This document shows positions 7,293 through 17,447 of a stretch of 64,000 nt of DNA, piece by piece. Source of the stretch: Novosphingobium chloroacetimidivorans. GTDB taxonomy: Bacteria > Pseudomonadota > Alphaproteobacteria > Sphingomonadales > Sphingomonadaceae. Where the stretch lies: NCBI RefSeq assembly GCF_014204535.1, contig NZ_JACHLR010000001.1:1-64000 (forward strand), read 5' to 3'. How positions within the stretch are numbered: position 1 is the first letter of the stretch; each line of letters starts with the position of its first letter. The position numbers and the translations under genes are program-made. The notes beneath the pieces were generated by a model. It was not told the DNA's origin. It was given only the letters and a program-made list of their open reading frames with translations, and ran no database searches.

Positions 7293-10200
7293 TGGCCGAC
7301 CCGCAGGACACTCCTTTGGCTTCGACCTCCACCGAAGAGACGGTGATCGTCGAGCGTCCGCGTCGCCGCTGGGGCATGCGCATTTTCAAGACGCTCGCCG
7401 CGCTGGTAATCGGCGTGATCATGCTCGCGCTCGCGATCGTGCTGGGCCTCAACACGAGCCCGGGCCACCGTTTCGTCGCCGACCAGATCGCCGCGCTCGA
7501 GTTCCAGAACGGCATGAAGATCCACGTCGGTCGGATCGAGGGCTCACTTTATGGCAAGATGACGCTGCGCAATCTTTCGGTGCGCGATCCCCAGGGCGAG
7601 TTCCTGTTCTCGCCCGAGATCGACGTCGACTGGCGCCCCTTCGCGTATCTCAGCAACCATGTCGACGTCCGCTCCGCCACCGCGCAACGGATGATCCTGC
7701 GCCGTACGCCCAAGTTCAAGGCGACACCGCCTGCCGATCCCAACGAGCCGCTGCTGCCTGATCTCGACATCGACATCGGCCGCCTGAAGGTCGATCGATT
7801 CGTCATCGAGAAGCCGGTCACCGGCGCACGCCGGATCGCGACGATCGACGGGCGCACCCACATCGCCGACGGTCGTGCGCAGATCGATGCCGTTGGCGGA
7901 ACCGTCGCGAGCCAAGGCGTGCTGGGCGGCGATCGTTTCAAGGTCAAGCTCGACGCCGTGCCGGCGAACAACAAGCTGGACATCGATCTCGACCTCAATG
8001 CCCCGCGCGATGGCGTCATCGCCAATCTCGCCGGCTTTACCGAGCCGCTGGCGATCAAGCTCGGCGGCAAGGGGAGCTGGGCCAATTGGAACGGCCAATT
8101 GTCGGCCAACCTCGGCGGCGGAGAGCTCGTGCGTCTCGGTGTGGCGGCGCGAGATGGCACCTTCACGCTGCGAGGGCCGACCCGCATCGCCCGCCTGGTG
8201 ACCGGCCCCACGGCCAACCTGCTTGGTCCCATCACCAACCTGGATCTGACCGCCGCGCTCGCCAATCGCCGCGCCACGATCAGCGGTCGTGTGTGGAGCG
8301 ACGCATTCACGGCGACGCCCAACGGCGTGGTCGACCTGTCGGACAACTCCTTCGAAAACCTGAAGCTCGACTTCGTCTTGCTCAAGCCCTCCGTACTGGC
8401 CGAGAACTTGAGCGGCTCGGGCGTGCGCGCGGCACTGACGCTCGACGGCGCATTCGCGACGCCCAAGGTCCAATACGCGATCAACGCGAGCCGGATCGTC
8501 ATGAACGATATGGGGCTGGAGAACTTCGTGGCCACCGGCGCGGCGACGGTTGATCCGGATCGCATCATGATCCCGGTCAGCGCCACCGCGCGGCGCATCA
8601 CCGGGCTCGACACGGTCGCTGGCGGCACTCTCGCCAACGTGCGGCTGAACGGCGACGTGGCCATCGACGGTCCTCGGATCCTGTCGGACAACATGCGCAT
8701 CCGGTCGGACCGGATCGATGCCAAGCTGATCCTGCTCGCCGACATGAGCACCGGGATTTACACCGGTGCGGTCGACGGGCGGATCGACGACTATCGGATC
8801 GAGAGCGTCGGCGTGTTCAACATCACGACCGACATGGACCTGAAGGCCAAGCAAGACGGCTATGCCCTGGAAGGCACGGTGCGGGCGCGTTCGACACGGC
8901 TGCTGAACGACAACCTCCAGACGTACCTTGGCGGCAACTTCGTAGCCTCGTCGCGCGTGAGCTACGGATCGGACGGCCTGGCGCGGTTTTCCAGTGTCCG
9001 GCTGGAGGCTCCCGACTTGCGCGTGACCGGGGGCAGCGGCTCGTACTCGACCAAGAATGGTCAGATCGTGCTGAACGCCGACGGCACGTCGCGCCGCTAC
9101 GGCAAGATCGGCGTGCGCGTTGCCGGCACCGTCGCCGATCCCAACGCGCATATCACCGCCGAACGTCCGAACCTGGGCATCGGCCTTGCCAACGTCGATG
9201 CGCGCATCGATGGCGTGCGTGGCGGCTACAACCTCAATCTGACCAGCGACAGCGACTATGGTCCGCTACGCGCCGACGTCACCCTTGAGATGGGCCGGGC
9301 TCTGGCGATCCAGATCAACAGCGCCAACTTGTCCGGGGTCGACTTCGCCGGTCGTATCGTACAGATGCCGGCAGGTCCCCTCAGCGGCCAGCTGACCGCG
9401 AACGGCAATGGCCTGGGCGGCTTGGTGAGGCTGGGCGCACAAGGCAAGTTCCAGGCCGTCGACTTCAACCTGCGTGCCAAGGACACCGTGTTCCAGGGGC
9501 CTGCGAACCTGGCGATCGGTTCGGCGATCATCGACGGCAGGGCGGTGCTCTACGATCAACCGCTGATCATCGCCGATGCGCAGCTTGCCGGCACCCAGTA
9601 CGGCAGCCTGAACATCGCGGCAGCGCGCGTTCTGGTCGATTATCAGAACGGCCGCGGCAAGGCCAAGGCCCTCGTCGAAGGCACCAGCGGCGTGCCCTTC
9701 CGCGTGAGCGCCAACGCCGACTTGCAGCCCGAACTCTGGCGCGTGGCCCTGGCCGGGCGCGTGCGTGGCCTTGATCTCAAGACCACCACCCCCGCCCGGA
9801 TCATTCCCAGGAACGGTTCGTACGAACTGCTGCCGACGAACGTCAGCTTCGGCGGTGGCAACGTGAAGCTGGCGGGCACTTACGGCAATGGCATGAAGAT
9901 CCAGAGCCGGCTCGAGAACATCGACATGGCGCTGGTCAATGCCTTCATGCCGGGGCTCGGCATCGGCGGCCGCGCAAGCGGCAGCCTCGATTTCGCGCAA
10001 GCCTCCACCGACGCCTTCCCGCGCGCCGACGCGCGCCTGCACCTCGACGATTTCACGCGCACGACGGCCGCCTCGCAGAGCCAGCCCCTCGACGTGAACT
10101 TCGTGGGTAGACTGCTGCCGGACGGTGGCGAGGCGCGGGCGGTAATGCGCCGCCGCGGCACCGTGATCGGCCGCCTGGTGGCGACATTGCGCCCGCTGGG

Positions 10201-11548
10201 AGCCGGTGCGGGGTCATGGAGCGAACGGCTCATGAGCGCGCCGCTGGGCGGGGGCATTCGCTACAACGGACCGGCCGATACGCTCTTCTCCTTCGCGGGA
10301 CTGACTGACCAGCGCCTCACCGGCCCGATCGGCGTGGCGGCGGACTTCTCGTGCCGGGTGCAGGAGCCGTGCCTCAACGGTGTGATCCGTGGTCAGAACC
10401 TCACTTATGAGAACCTGACCTATGGCACCAAGCTGACGCAGATGAACCTGTCAGGCGCCTTCACCGGCAGCAGCCTGCAGATCGAGAGCCTTACCGCACG
10501 CGCTGGGGACGGCACCATCTCGGCGAAGGGCCAGGTCAGCCTCGCGGCAGAGCAGGGCTATCCGATGGATCTCAGCGTGGAACTGACACAGGCGCGCCTC
10601 GCTCGCAGCGACGCCTTGTCGGCGACCGCGACCGGACAGATCCGCCTGACCAAGACCGGCGCACAGCCGCCGCTGCTCTCGGGCACGATCCGTCTCCCCG
10701 AAACGCGCTACCAGATCGTGCGCGAGGGCTCGGCCCAAGTACCGCGGCTCACCGGCGTACGCTTCAAGCCACCGCGCGGGCCGCAGCGCATCACAGGAGA
10801 CGAGCCTGCGAAGCCGGCCGGCAATGCGTTCTCCTCGGTGCGCCTCGATCTGCACCTGATCGCACCGGAGAAACTCTACGTCTCCGGCATGGGCCTGGAG
10901 TCCGAATGGCGCGCCGACTTCACCGTCGGCGGCACCAGCTCGGCGCCCAGCCTGGCCGGTGAAGTGGAACTGATCCGCGGCACGCTGGGCTTTGCCGGTC
11001 GCTCCTTCGATCTGAGCGAGGGCCTGGTCTCCTTCACCGGCGGCAAGACCATCGACCCGACCGTACGGATCGTCGCCACCGACGATGTGGAGGACGTGAC
11101 CGTCAACGTGAACGTTAGCGGCCGTGCGATGAACCCGCAGATCACCTTCACCTCGACACCCTCGTTGCCGCAGGACGAGGTCATGTCGCGCATCCTGTTC
11201 GGCAGCTCGGTCGCCAATCTCTCGGCCATCCAGGCGGTGCAGCTGGCCTCGTCCCTGAACTCGCTGCGTGGTACCGGCGGCGGGCTCAACCCGCTCGGCA
11301 AGCTGCGTTCGGCTGCGGGTATCGATCGCCTGCGGATCCTCGGGCCCGACGAGACCACGGGCCGTGGCACCTCGCTCGCGGCCGGGCAGTACCTGACCGA
11401 CGACATCTACGTCGAGCTGATCACCGACGCGCGCGGCTTTACCGCCACGCAGCTGGAGGTAAGCTTGAACAAGTGGCTGTCGGTGCTGAGCCAGGCAGGC
11501 GGTTCGGGCGTCAACAGCGTCAACGTCCGCATCAAGAAGAACTACTGA
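7292..11548 (+). CDS. tamB: TamB, translocation/assembly module protein (DUF490)
   Basis: A 1418-residue AsmA/TamB-type bridge protein. One N-terminal membrane anchor (residues about 28-50) is followed by a very long, repetitive beta-rich periplasmic region and the conserved C-terminal DUF490 domain (about 1050-1418). Members span the periplasm as a beta-taco groove and are implicated in outer-membrane protein insertion and phospholipid transport. It directly follows tamA (TGATG junction), the canonical pairing, and its own stop overlaps the next gene in the same way. Length and domain order are normal. Confidence 0.9.
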   Translation: MADPQDTPLASTSTEETVIVERPRRRWGMRIFKTLAALVIGVIMLALAIVLGLNTSPGHRFVADQIAALEFQNGMKIHVGRIEGSLYGKMTLRNLSVRDPQGEFLFSPEIDVDWRPFAYLSNHVDVRSATAQRMILRRTPKFKATPPADPNEPLLPDLDIDIGRLKVDRFVIEKPVTGARRIATIDGRTHIADGRAQIDAVGGTVASQGVLGGDRFKVKLDAVPANNKLDIDLDLNAPRDGVIANLAGFTEPLAIKLGGKGSWANWNGQLSANLGGGELVRLGVAARDGTFTLRGPTRIARLVTGPTANLLGPITNLDLTAALANRRATISGRVWSDAFTATPNGVVDLSDNSFENLKLDFVLLKPSVLAENLSGSGVRAALTLDGAFATPKVQYAINASRIVMNDMGLENFVATGAATVDPDRIMIPVSATARRITGLDTVAGGTLANVRLNGDVAIDGPRILSDNMRIRSDRIDAKLILLADMSTGIYTGAVDGRIDDYRIESVGVFNITTDMDLKAKQDGYALEGTVRARSTRLLNDNLQTYLGGNFVASSRVSYGSDGLARFSSVRLEAPDLRVTGGSGSYSTKNGQIVLNADGTSRRYGKIGVRVAGTVADPNAHITAERPNLGIGLANVDARIDGVRGGYNLNLTSDSDYGPLRADVTLEMGRALAIQINSANLSGVDFAGRIVQMPAGPLSGQLTANGNGLGGLVRLGAQGKFQAVDFNLRAKDTVFQGPANLAIGSAIIDGRAVLYDQPLIIADAQLAGTQYGSLNIAAARVLVDYQNGRGKAKALVEGTSGVPFRVSANADLQPELWRVALAGRVRGLDLKTTTPARIIPRNGSYELLPTNVSFGGGNVKLAGTYGNGMKIQSRLENIDMALVNAFMPGLGIGGRASGSLDFAQASTDAFPRADARLHLDDFTRTTAASQSQPLDVNFVGRLLPDGGEARAVMRRRGTVIGRLVATLRPLGAGAGSWSERLMSAPLGGGIRYNGPADTLFSFAGLTDQRLTGPIGVAADFSCRVQEPCLNGVIRGQNLTYENLTYGTKLTQMNLSGAFTGSSLQIESLTARAGDGTISAKGQVSLAAEQGYPMDLSVELTQARLARSDALSATATGQIRLTKTGAQPPLLSGTIRLPETRYQIVREGSAQVPRLTGVRFKPPRGPQRITGDEPAKPAGNAFSSVRLDLHLIAPEKLYVSGMGLESEWRADFTVGGTSSAPSLAGEVELIRGTLGFAGRSFDLSEGLVSFTGGKTIDPTVRIVATDDVEDVTVNVNVSGRAMNPQITFTSTPSLPQDEVMSRILFGSSVANLSAIQAVQLASSLNSLRGTGGGLNPLGKLRSAAGIDRLRILGPDETTGRGTSLAAGQYLTDDIYVELITDARGFTATQLEVSLNKWLSVLSQAGGSGVNSVNVRIKKNY

Positions 11549-11763
11549 TGCGGATGGGCGCCGCCATGGCCCTGGTCGCGCTCGCGGCGCTGTCGGCTTG
11601 CAAGCGGGAGCCCACCTTCGACGAGCGCTATGCCGGTGCACAGAAGGCGATCCGCGACAAGGCCGGCGAACTCGACCGTGACATGTCGACCCGCGCCGCG
11701 GAGGCGAGCGAGTCAGCTCCCGACGCAAGCGGCGCCGCAGTGGACGTGGTGACCGAGAGCTGA
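11548..11763 (+). CDS. Small lipoprotein downstream of tamB
   Basis: A 71-residue predicted lipoprotein. A short basic start and hydrophobic stretch are followed by the lipobox LSAC (Cys18), then a charged helical region rich in Ala, Asp and Glu (KREPTFDERYAGAQKAIRDK). The ATG shares one base with the tamB stop, so translational coupling is likely; a longer in-frame extension inside tamB is not needed. No family recognised. The context suggests an accessory of the TamAB complex, but that is inference only. Confidence 0.7.
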   Translation: MRMGAAMALVALAALSACKREPTFDERYAGAQKAIRDKAGELDRDMSTRAAEASESAPDASGAAVDVVTES

Positions 11764-11809
11764 TCCTTCCTCGTCACGCGGCAAACGCGAGCCGCGTGGT
11801 CAGGATCAG
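11760..11809. terminator. Stem-loop between convergent genes, possible bidirectional terminator
   Basis: Nested inverted repeat: outer arms ctgatcc and ggatcag, inner arms cacgcggc (11775-11782) and gccgcgtg (11791-11798) around an eight-base loop. It starts at the stop codon of the small lipoprotein gene and faces the 3' end of the convergent amidohydrolase gene. There is no T-run, so it may be a weak or Rho-assisted terminator. Confidence 0.45.
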
Positions 11810-11926
11810 CCTTTCGCTTCGTTGCCACGTGCTGCCGCGCGATGGCCCGCCCGGCCGTGCCAATGACCGCACGCATCGTTGATGAATGCTCGGGTGAGCT
11901 CCCTGTGCAGCAGCGACGCAGATCGC

Positions 11927-13243
11927 CTAGATGCCGCCCTTGTGCACCACGCCGTGGCGCATCACGAAGTCGACTTTCTGCATGCGGGTGACGTCCTCCA
12001 GCGGAGAGCCGGTAACCGCGATGATGTCGGCTTCCTTGCCCGCCGCGAGGGTGCCTATCGTGCTCGACTGGCCGAGTGCTTCCGCGGCATTGACCGTCGC
12101 CGTCCTAAGCGCATCGGCCGGCGTCATCCCCGCTTCCACCAGCAATGCGAACTCCTGCGCGTTGTCGCCGTGCTTGGACACGCCAGTGTCGGTCCCGAAC
12201 GCGACCTTCACGCCGGCCGCGATCGCCTTCTGATGGCTGGCGAAGGCTGCTGCGGCGGCCTCCTCCGCCTTGGGGATCACGGCGGGCGGGAGCATGCCGG
12301 CGCGAGCCTGCGCCAGCGCGGCACGCGGTGCCATCATCGTGGGCACAAGCCAGGCGCCGCGCGACTTGAACAGCTTGATCGCCTCGTCGTCCAGAAACGA
12401 GCCATGATCCACGGTGTCCACCCCGGCCACGATCGCCGCCTTGGTCCCTGCCGCCGCGTGGCTGTGGGTCGCGACCTTGCGACCGAGGCCATGGGCGGTG
12501 TCGATGATCGCCTTCATCTCCTCGTCTGTCATGGCGCGGCCAAGCCCGCCCGAGACGTTGGAGAGCACGCCGCCCGTCGACATGTACTTGATGACCTGAG
12601 CCCCCAGCGCGACTTGCTCTCGCACCGCGCGGCGGCAATCGTCGGGACCGTCGCAGGTTTTGACCGTGTGCTTGTGCACGGCGTCGGCGAAGACTTCGCC
12701 AAGGCCGTTCGCCGGATCGGCATGGCCGCCTGTGACCGAGATCGCCGTGCCGGCATTGACGATCGAAGGACCCTCGATGTCCCCACGCTCGACGCCCTCG
12801 CGCAATGCCCGCATCCCGCGCGCATTGCCGCCGAGGTCGCGGACGGTGGTGAACCCTGCGGCCAAGGTCGTGCGCGCGTTGGACACCGCGTACATCATGT
12901 CGTCGGCATCGTCGCGATTGAGCGCAGTGAGACGATCCCTGAGCGGATCGCCGCCGATGCCCCACAGGTGCACGTGCATGTCGATCAGCCCGGGCATGAC
13001 GAACCCGTCCTTGAGATCGACCAGCTGGGCCCCGGCCGGCGGATCGACGAAGCCGTCGCGGATCTCGGCGATCTTGGTGCCGCGGACGATCACGGTACTA
13101 TTCCCGCGCGGCGGCCTGCCAGGCTCGGCAAGCAGGGTGCCGGCGTGGATGACGACGACCTTCTCGGCGGTGGGCACAGGGGCCTGCGCCAGGGCCGGCG
13201 TGGCGAGAGCGAGTGCGATGGCAGCGGACACGGCGTGGCGCAT
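11927..13243 (-). CDS. Secreted metal-dependent amidohydrolase (Xaa-Pro dipeptidase-like)
   Basis: A 438-residue amidohydrolase with a cleavable signal peptide ending at ALAQ (residue 20), so periplasmic. Metal ligands of the TIM-barrel superfamily are visible: H90 and H92 (MHVH), K219 (VIKYMSTGG), H260/H262 (THSH), H280 (VDHGS) and D352 (GTDTG). This arrangement matches the imidazolonepropionase-like / Xaa-Pro dipeptidase group (binuclear site with bridging Lys). The natural substrate is probably a dipeptide or N-acyl amino acid, but is not decided by sequence. Isolated; the 259-bp gap on its 5' side to the tRNA gene shows no other feature. Confidence 0.85.
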   Translation of the reverse strand: MRHAVSAAIALALATPALAQAPVPTAEKVVVIHAGTLLAEPGRPPRGNSTVIVRGTKIAEIRDGFVDPPAGAQLVDLKDGFVMPGLIDMHVHLWGIGGDPLRDRLTALNRDDADDMMYAVSNARTTLAAGFTTVRDLGGNARGMRALREGVERGDIEGPSIVNAGTAISVTGGHADPANGLGEVFADAVHKHTVKTCDGPDDCRRAVREQVALGAQVIKYMSTGGVLSNVSGGLGRAMTDEEMKAIIDTAHGLGRKVATHSHAAAGTKAAIVAGVDTVDHGSFLDDEAIKLFKSRGAWLVPTMMAPRAALAQARAGMLPPAVIPKAEEAAAAAFASHQKAIAAGVKVAFGTDTGVSKHGDNAQEFALLVEAGMTPADALRTATVNAAEALGQSSTIGTLAAGKEADIIAVTGSPLEDVTRMQKVDFVMRHGVVHKGGI

Positions 13244-13502
13244 GATGAAAAATCCCCCTTGTGTGTGAGGATGTTGCCGAGGCTTCGCAGCTCACGCAAG
13301 CACGATCGGGTGGTCGGATGGGGAACGTGACCTTGCTGGTCAAGCCCATCGGATTGCGCCGACCTCGAAAGGATCAGGCTGGGCGCTATCGGATGAGGTT
13401 CACGATAGCCGAAAGACGTTCCGATGAGGTCCGCTCTTCAGCACACCGCCGGAACTAGTCCGATGGATCCCGCTGCTTGCCGACCGATTAGTAGGAGGAA
13501 GG

Positions 13503-13578
<76 letters not shown>

Positions 13579-13690
13579 ACACTGCCGTTCCGCTGCGGCC
13601 TTGCGGCCACCCCGTTGCGGCGGGAGCGGTCCCTTTAGCGAGTTTGCGGCGCTTGGAAAGAGCTTTTTTGCGCGGCTCGCGCAAAAGTTT

Positions 13691-14803
13691 TCAGCTCAGC
13701 CCGGTCGGGCGACGTTGCCAGCGGCTGACCGCCATGATCGTGCCCACGCAGATCATGTTGGTCATCATCGAGGAGCCGCCATGGCTCATGAAGGGCAGCG
13801 GGATTCCGACGACCGGCGCCAGGCCCATGACCATCATCAGGTTGATCGCGACGTAGAAGAAGATGGTCGCGGCCATGCCCGCGGCAAGCAGGCTGGAGAA
13901 CCGATCGGTGCTGTTGCGCGCCACGCGCAGGCCCCAGCTGAGCAGGATGGCGAACACGGTGAGCACGAACAGGCCACCCAACATGCCCCACTCCTCCGAC
14001 ATCGTCGCGAAGACGAAGTCGGTGTGGGATTCGGGCAAGTAGTCCAGGTGGCTTTGCGATCCGTTGCCGAAGCCCTTGCCAAAGAAGCCTCCCGAGCCGA
14101 TCGCGATCTTGGACTGCGTGATGTGGTAGCCGGTGCCGAGCGGATCGCTCTCGGGATCGAGGAACACGAGCACCCGGTTGCGCTGGTAGTCGTGCAACAG
14201 CGTGAAGAAGGCGATCGGCGCGACGACGGTGGCCGCGCCCACTGCGCTCAGGAACCACCAGAGCGGCAGTCCTGCCAGGAACATCGTCACCACGCCGCTG
14301 AAACTGATGGCCAACGCCGTGCCGAGGTCCGGCTGGATCATCACCAGCACCGCCGGCAGGCCGATCAGAGCCCCCGCGGGCACGAGCCCACGCCAGCTGG
14401 CGGTGATAGAGGCCGGCAGCGTATCGTAGAAGCGCGCCAGCACGAGGACGATCCCCGGCTTCATCAGTTCCGAAGGCTGGAGCGTCATGAAGCCCAGGTT
14501 GAGCCAACGCTGGCTGCCGCCGCCGACTGCGCCGAGAAGTTCGACCAGCACCAGCAACATCAGGATGCCGGCATAGATCGGATAGGCTGCCAGCTTGAAC
14601 ACGTCGCGCGGGACACGGCTGAGGATCACTGCCGCCAGCAGGAAAAAGCAGAAGCGCAGCACATGGTTGAGCGCGTAGGGCTGCAAGTGCCCGCCGGCGG
14701 CCGAGTAGAGCACTGCCGCGCCCAAGGCCACGAGCATGGCGAGCGGGATCAACACCTGCCAGGGCTGGCGGGCGATCGTCTCCGGCACGATCGAGCGGCT
14801 CAT
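13691..14803 (-). CDS. rodA: RodA, SEDS peptidoglycan glycosyltransferase
   Basis: A 370-residue SEDS protein with about ten membrane segments. RodA polymerises lipid II into glycan strands during side-wall synthesis and works with PBP2 and MreBCD. Family landmarks: the WLNLG/QPSELMK segment near residues 100-115, the LxGIPLPFMSHGGSS motif near 330-345 and DPLGTGYH in the large periplasmic loop. Last gene of the mreB-mreC-mreD-mrdA-rodA run, starting at a one-base overlap (TGATG) with the mrdA stop. Length is normal. Confidence 0.95.
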   Translation of the reverse strand: MSRSIVPETIARQPWQVLIPLAMLVALGAAVLYSAAGGHLQPYALNHVLRFCFFLLAAVILSRVPRDVFKLAAYPIYAGILMLLVLVELLGAVGGGSQRWLNLGFMTLQPSELMKPGIVLVLARFYDTLPASITASWRGLVPAGALIGLPAVLVMIQPDLGTALAISFSGVVTMFLAGLPLWWFLSAVGAATVVAPIAFFTLLHDYQRNRVLVFLDPESDPLGTGYHITQSKIAIGSGGFFGKGFGNGSQSHLDYLPESHTDFVFATMSEEWGMLGGLFVLTVFAILLSWGLRVARNSTDRFSSLLAAGMAATIFFYVAINLMMVMGLAPVVGIPLPFMSHGGSSMMTNMICVGTIMAVSRWQRRPTGLS

Positions 14804-16878
14804 CAGTCGGCTCCAGGCGGTGGCGCGATGTTGATCGCGGGGGCGGGCGTCGCGGTGTTCGGTGGTGACGGCGGCAGCGCTACAGGTTCCGGCGGAGGTG
14901 TCTGCGCGTCATTGAGGATAGGCTGGTTGGGGCTGGGTGCCTGGTCGGCGGCCTGTACCCTCTCGTCCGACGGCGCCGCCGGTGCGCCCGAGGCGTAAGC
15001 GGCCGAGTAGGCGCGGTACTTGGCATCGAGCCGCTGCTGCGCCGTGCCGCCCCACTGCTTCTCATAGTCGTGCAGCACTTCGACCGCCTTGGTCGGGTCG
15101 AACAGGTAGGTCATGACATCACGCGCGATCGGGTAGGCCGCGCCGGATCCGCCACCGTGTTCGACAACCACCGCCACGGCATAGCGCGGCTTGTCGGCAG
15201 GCGCGAAGCAGATGAAGTGGCCGTGATCGCGGTGCTTCCACAAGCCGCCCTTGCCGTTGCCGACGTTCAGGCCGACGACCTGCGCGGTACCGGTCTTGCC
15301 GGCGAGCAGGATGTCCTTCATCGGCAGCGCCGCGCGATGCGCGGTACCCGGGCCATTGACCACATCGGACATCGCCTTGTGCACGATGTCCAGATGCTCC
15401 TGCGAAATGCCCAGGGAAGCGGCCTGGGGCGGGTGGTCTGAGTGCAGCAGGCGGGGCAGCAGTTTGCGTCCCGAGGCAATGCGTGAGGCCATTACGGCTT
15501 GCTGCAGAGGGTTTACCAGAAAGTAGCCCTGACCGATGGTCGCGTTCACGGTGTCGTAGATCGCCCAGTCGCGATCGTATTTGCGCTTCTTCCAGGCCGG
15601 GTCCGGCACGGTGCCATACGACTGGCCAACGACCGGAAGCTGAAATTCCTGGCCGAGACCGAGGCGCCGCGCCATCGCGGCGATCGGGTCCATGCCGATG
15701 CGCTGGGCGAAGTGGTAGAAATAGACGTCGCAGCTCTGGTAGATACCCTTCGCCATGTCGACCATGCCGTGGCCGCGCCGCTGCCAGCAGTGGAACACGC
15801 GATTGCCGACGCGCAGGCCGCCGCCGCAGAACACACTCTCGTGCGGGTCGAGCCCGGCCTCCAGGAACGAGAGCGCGACCATCGGTTTGACCGTGGAACC
15901 AGGCGGATAGAGGCCTCGGAGCACCTTGTTGCGCAAAGGCACGTGGTCATCGTCCGCGAGCATCTTCCATTCTATACGGCCGATGCCGTCGGAGAAGCTG
16001 TTGGGGTCGTAACTGGGCATGGAAGCCATCGCCAGCACGTCCCCGGTCTGGCAGTCCATCGCCACCACGGCGCCGGACTCCAGGCCGATCCGGCGAGAGG
16101 CATAGTCCTGCAGCGGACCGTCGATGGTCAGCTTGATCGGCTTGCCGGGCACGTCCTCGCGTGTCTCGAGATCGCGCACGACGCGTCCACCCGCGGTGAC
16201 CTCCACGCGGCGCGCGCCTGGGTAGCCGCGCAGTTCCTTCTCGTAGATCTTCTCCAGCCCGTCCTTGCCGACCTTGTAGCCGGGGGTGACGAGGAGGGGG
16301 TCCTTCTCCTTCTCGTACTCTTCGGCAGACGCCGCGCCGACGTAGCCGACGAGATGTCCGACGCTCGGACCGGTGGGGTAGAAGCGGGAAAAGCCGCGCT
16401 GTGTGACGACGCCCGGCAAGTCGGGCAGGCGCACGCTGACTGCGGCGAAGCGGTCCCAGTCGAGCCCGGACGCGACCTCGACCGGCGCGAAGCCGTGCGA
16501 TTTCTCCAGCTTGTCCTTCAAGTCCTGAATGTCGACGGGAGTCAGTCGCAGCAGCTTGGACAGTTCGCCGATCGTCTGCGCTTCGTCGGTCATGCGATCG
16601 GGGATCACATCGACGCGAAAGTCGGCCCGGTTGGACGCAAGCGGCGAGCCGTGGCGATCGAGGATCCAACCACGACGCGGCGGGATCAGCGAGAGGTTTA
16701 CGCGATTGCTTTCGGAATCGAGCTTGTACTTCTCGTTCTGCGCGATGGCGAGATAGCCGAGGCGGCTTGCAAGCAGCACGCCGATGCCGCCCTGGATTCC
16801 GCCGACGACCATGCTGCGCCGGTCGAAGCTGTTGCGCAGCGTCGCCATGCTGACATGGCGCGGACGAAGGAACTTCAT
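14803..16878 (-). CDS. mrdA: Penicillin-binding protein 2 (MrdA)
   Basis: A 691-residue class B PBP, the transpeptidase of the elongasome. One N-terminal membrane anchor (about 22-45), a pedestal domain (about 65-240) and a transpeptidase domain (about 250-580). Active-site motifs: S328-T-V-K331, S382-C-D384 and K528-T-G530. The C-terminal ~100 residues are Pro/Ala-rich and probably disordered, making it longer than the ~630 residues of E. coli PBP2. The start at 16878 overlaps the mreD stop by four bases (ATGA). The same frame stays open upstream through mreD, but that extension is not used. Confidence 0.95.
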   Translation of the reverse strand: MKFLRPRHVSMATLRNSFDRRSMVVGGIQGGIGVLLASRLGYLAIAQNEKYKLDSESNRVNLSLIPPRRGWILDRHGSPLASNRADFRVDVIPDRMTDEAQTIGELSKLLRLTPVDIQDLKDKLEKSHGFAPVEVASGLDWDRFAAVSVRLPDLPGVVTQRGFSRFYPTGPSVGHLVGYVGAASAEEYEKEKDPLLVTPGYKVGKDGLEKIYEKELRGYPGARRVEVTAGGRVVRDLETREDVPGKPIKLTIDGPLQDYASRRIGLESGAVVAMDCQTGDVLAMASMPSYDPNSFSDGIGRIEWKMLADDDHVPLRNKVLRGLYPPGSTVKPMVALSFLEAGLDPHESVFCGGGLRVGNRVFHCWQRRGHGMVDMAKGIYQSCDVYFYHFAQRIGMDPIAAMARRLGLGQEFQLPVVGQSYGTVPDPAWKKRKYDRDWAIYDTVNATIGQGYFLVNPLQQAVMASRIASGRKLLPRLLHSDHPPQAASLGISQEHLDIVHKAMSDVVNGPGTAHRAALPMKDILLAGKTGTAQVVGLNVGNGKGGLWKHRDHGHFICFAPADKPRYAVAVVVEHGGGSGAAYPIARDVMTYLFDPTKAVEVLHDYEKQWGGTAQQRLDAKYRAYSAAYASGAPAAPSDERVQAADQAPSPNQPILNDAQTPPPEPVALPPSPPNTATPAPAINIAPPPGAD

Positions 16879-17423
16879 CGAATTTCCAGGAAAGGCGTCA
16901 GGCGCAAGCGGTCGGCCAGCGCGACGAAGCGGCCGACAAGGGGATAGGCGAGGATGGAGATCACGATCTGCGGCCAGGTCACACGAAGAGGGGTGTGGGC
17001 GCCGTCCAGGTTCGCGAGCGCCAATGCGAAACCGGTATAGACGATGATCAGCCCGATCGCCACCAGCCATTCGGTCAGGAAGTTGCGCCAGGGCAGGCGC
17101 GCCTCGATCAGGTCGAGCGCGATGGCCGCTGCCGAGAACAGCAGCACCGCCGAACCGAAGGGCTGGCCGGAGTAGAGATCGTCGAACATGCCGAGCGGCA
17201 AGCCAGCCCAGACCGGCAACAGACCGGGGCGCAGCTGACGCCAGGAGATGAAGACCAGGAAGCCGAACGGCGGCAGCACCGGCGCAGAGGCGATCAGCGA
17301 CAATCCCGGCAGCAACGAGGCGAGCATGACGGTCAGCCACGGCGTGCCGCGAGCGATCAAGGAGGAGGGCGCACGGTTGATCCGCGGCGCGCGCTCGCGC
17401 CCGAAGCTTGGCCAAAGCCTCAC
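16875..17423 (-). CDS. mreD: Rod-shape protein MreD
   Basis: A 182-residue integral membrane protein with about five hydrophobic segments and a basic N-terminus (FGRERAPRINRAP). MreD is the third member of the MreBCD scaffold that positions the elongasome. Sequence conservation in the family is low, so the call leans on length, hydropathy, the PFGF..(Y/F)SGQPFG.. pattern and position between mreC and mrdA. Overlaps mrdA by four bases. Confidence 0.9.
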   Translation of the reverse strand: MRLWPSFGRERAPRINRAPSSLIARGTPWLTVMLASLLPGLSLIASAPVLPPFGFLVFISWRQLRPGLLPVWAGLPLGMFDDLYSGQPFGSAVLLFSAAAIALDLIEARLPWRNFLTEWLVAIGLIIVYTGFALALANLDGAHTPLRVTWPQIVISILAYPLVGRFVALADRLRLTPFLEIR

Positions 17424-17447
17424 GCCAGTATCCTCACGCCGGTTGCC

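Noticed and set aside
14803..17415. 870-residue reading frame covering mrdA and an N-terminal extension
   Set aside because: The first ~179 codons overlap mreD in another frame. The conserved PBP2 start (MKFLRPRHVS) at 16878 has an ATGA overlap with mreD and gives the normal domain layout.
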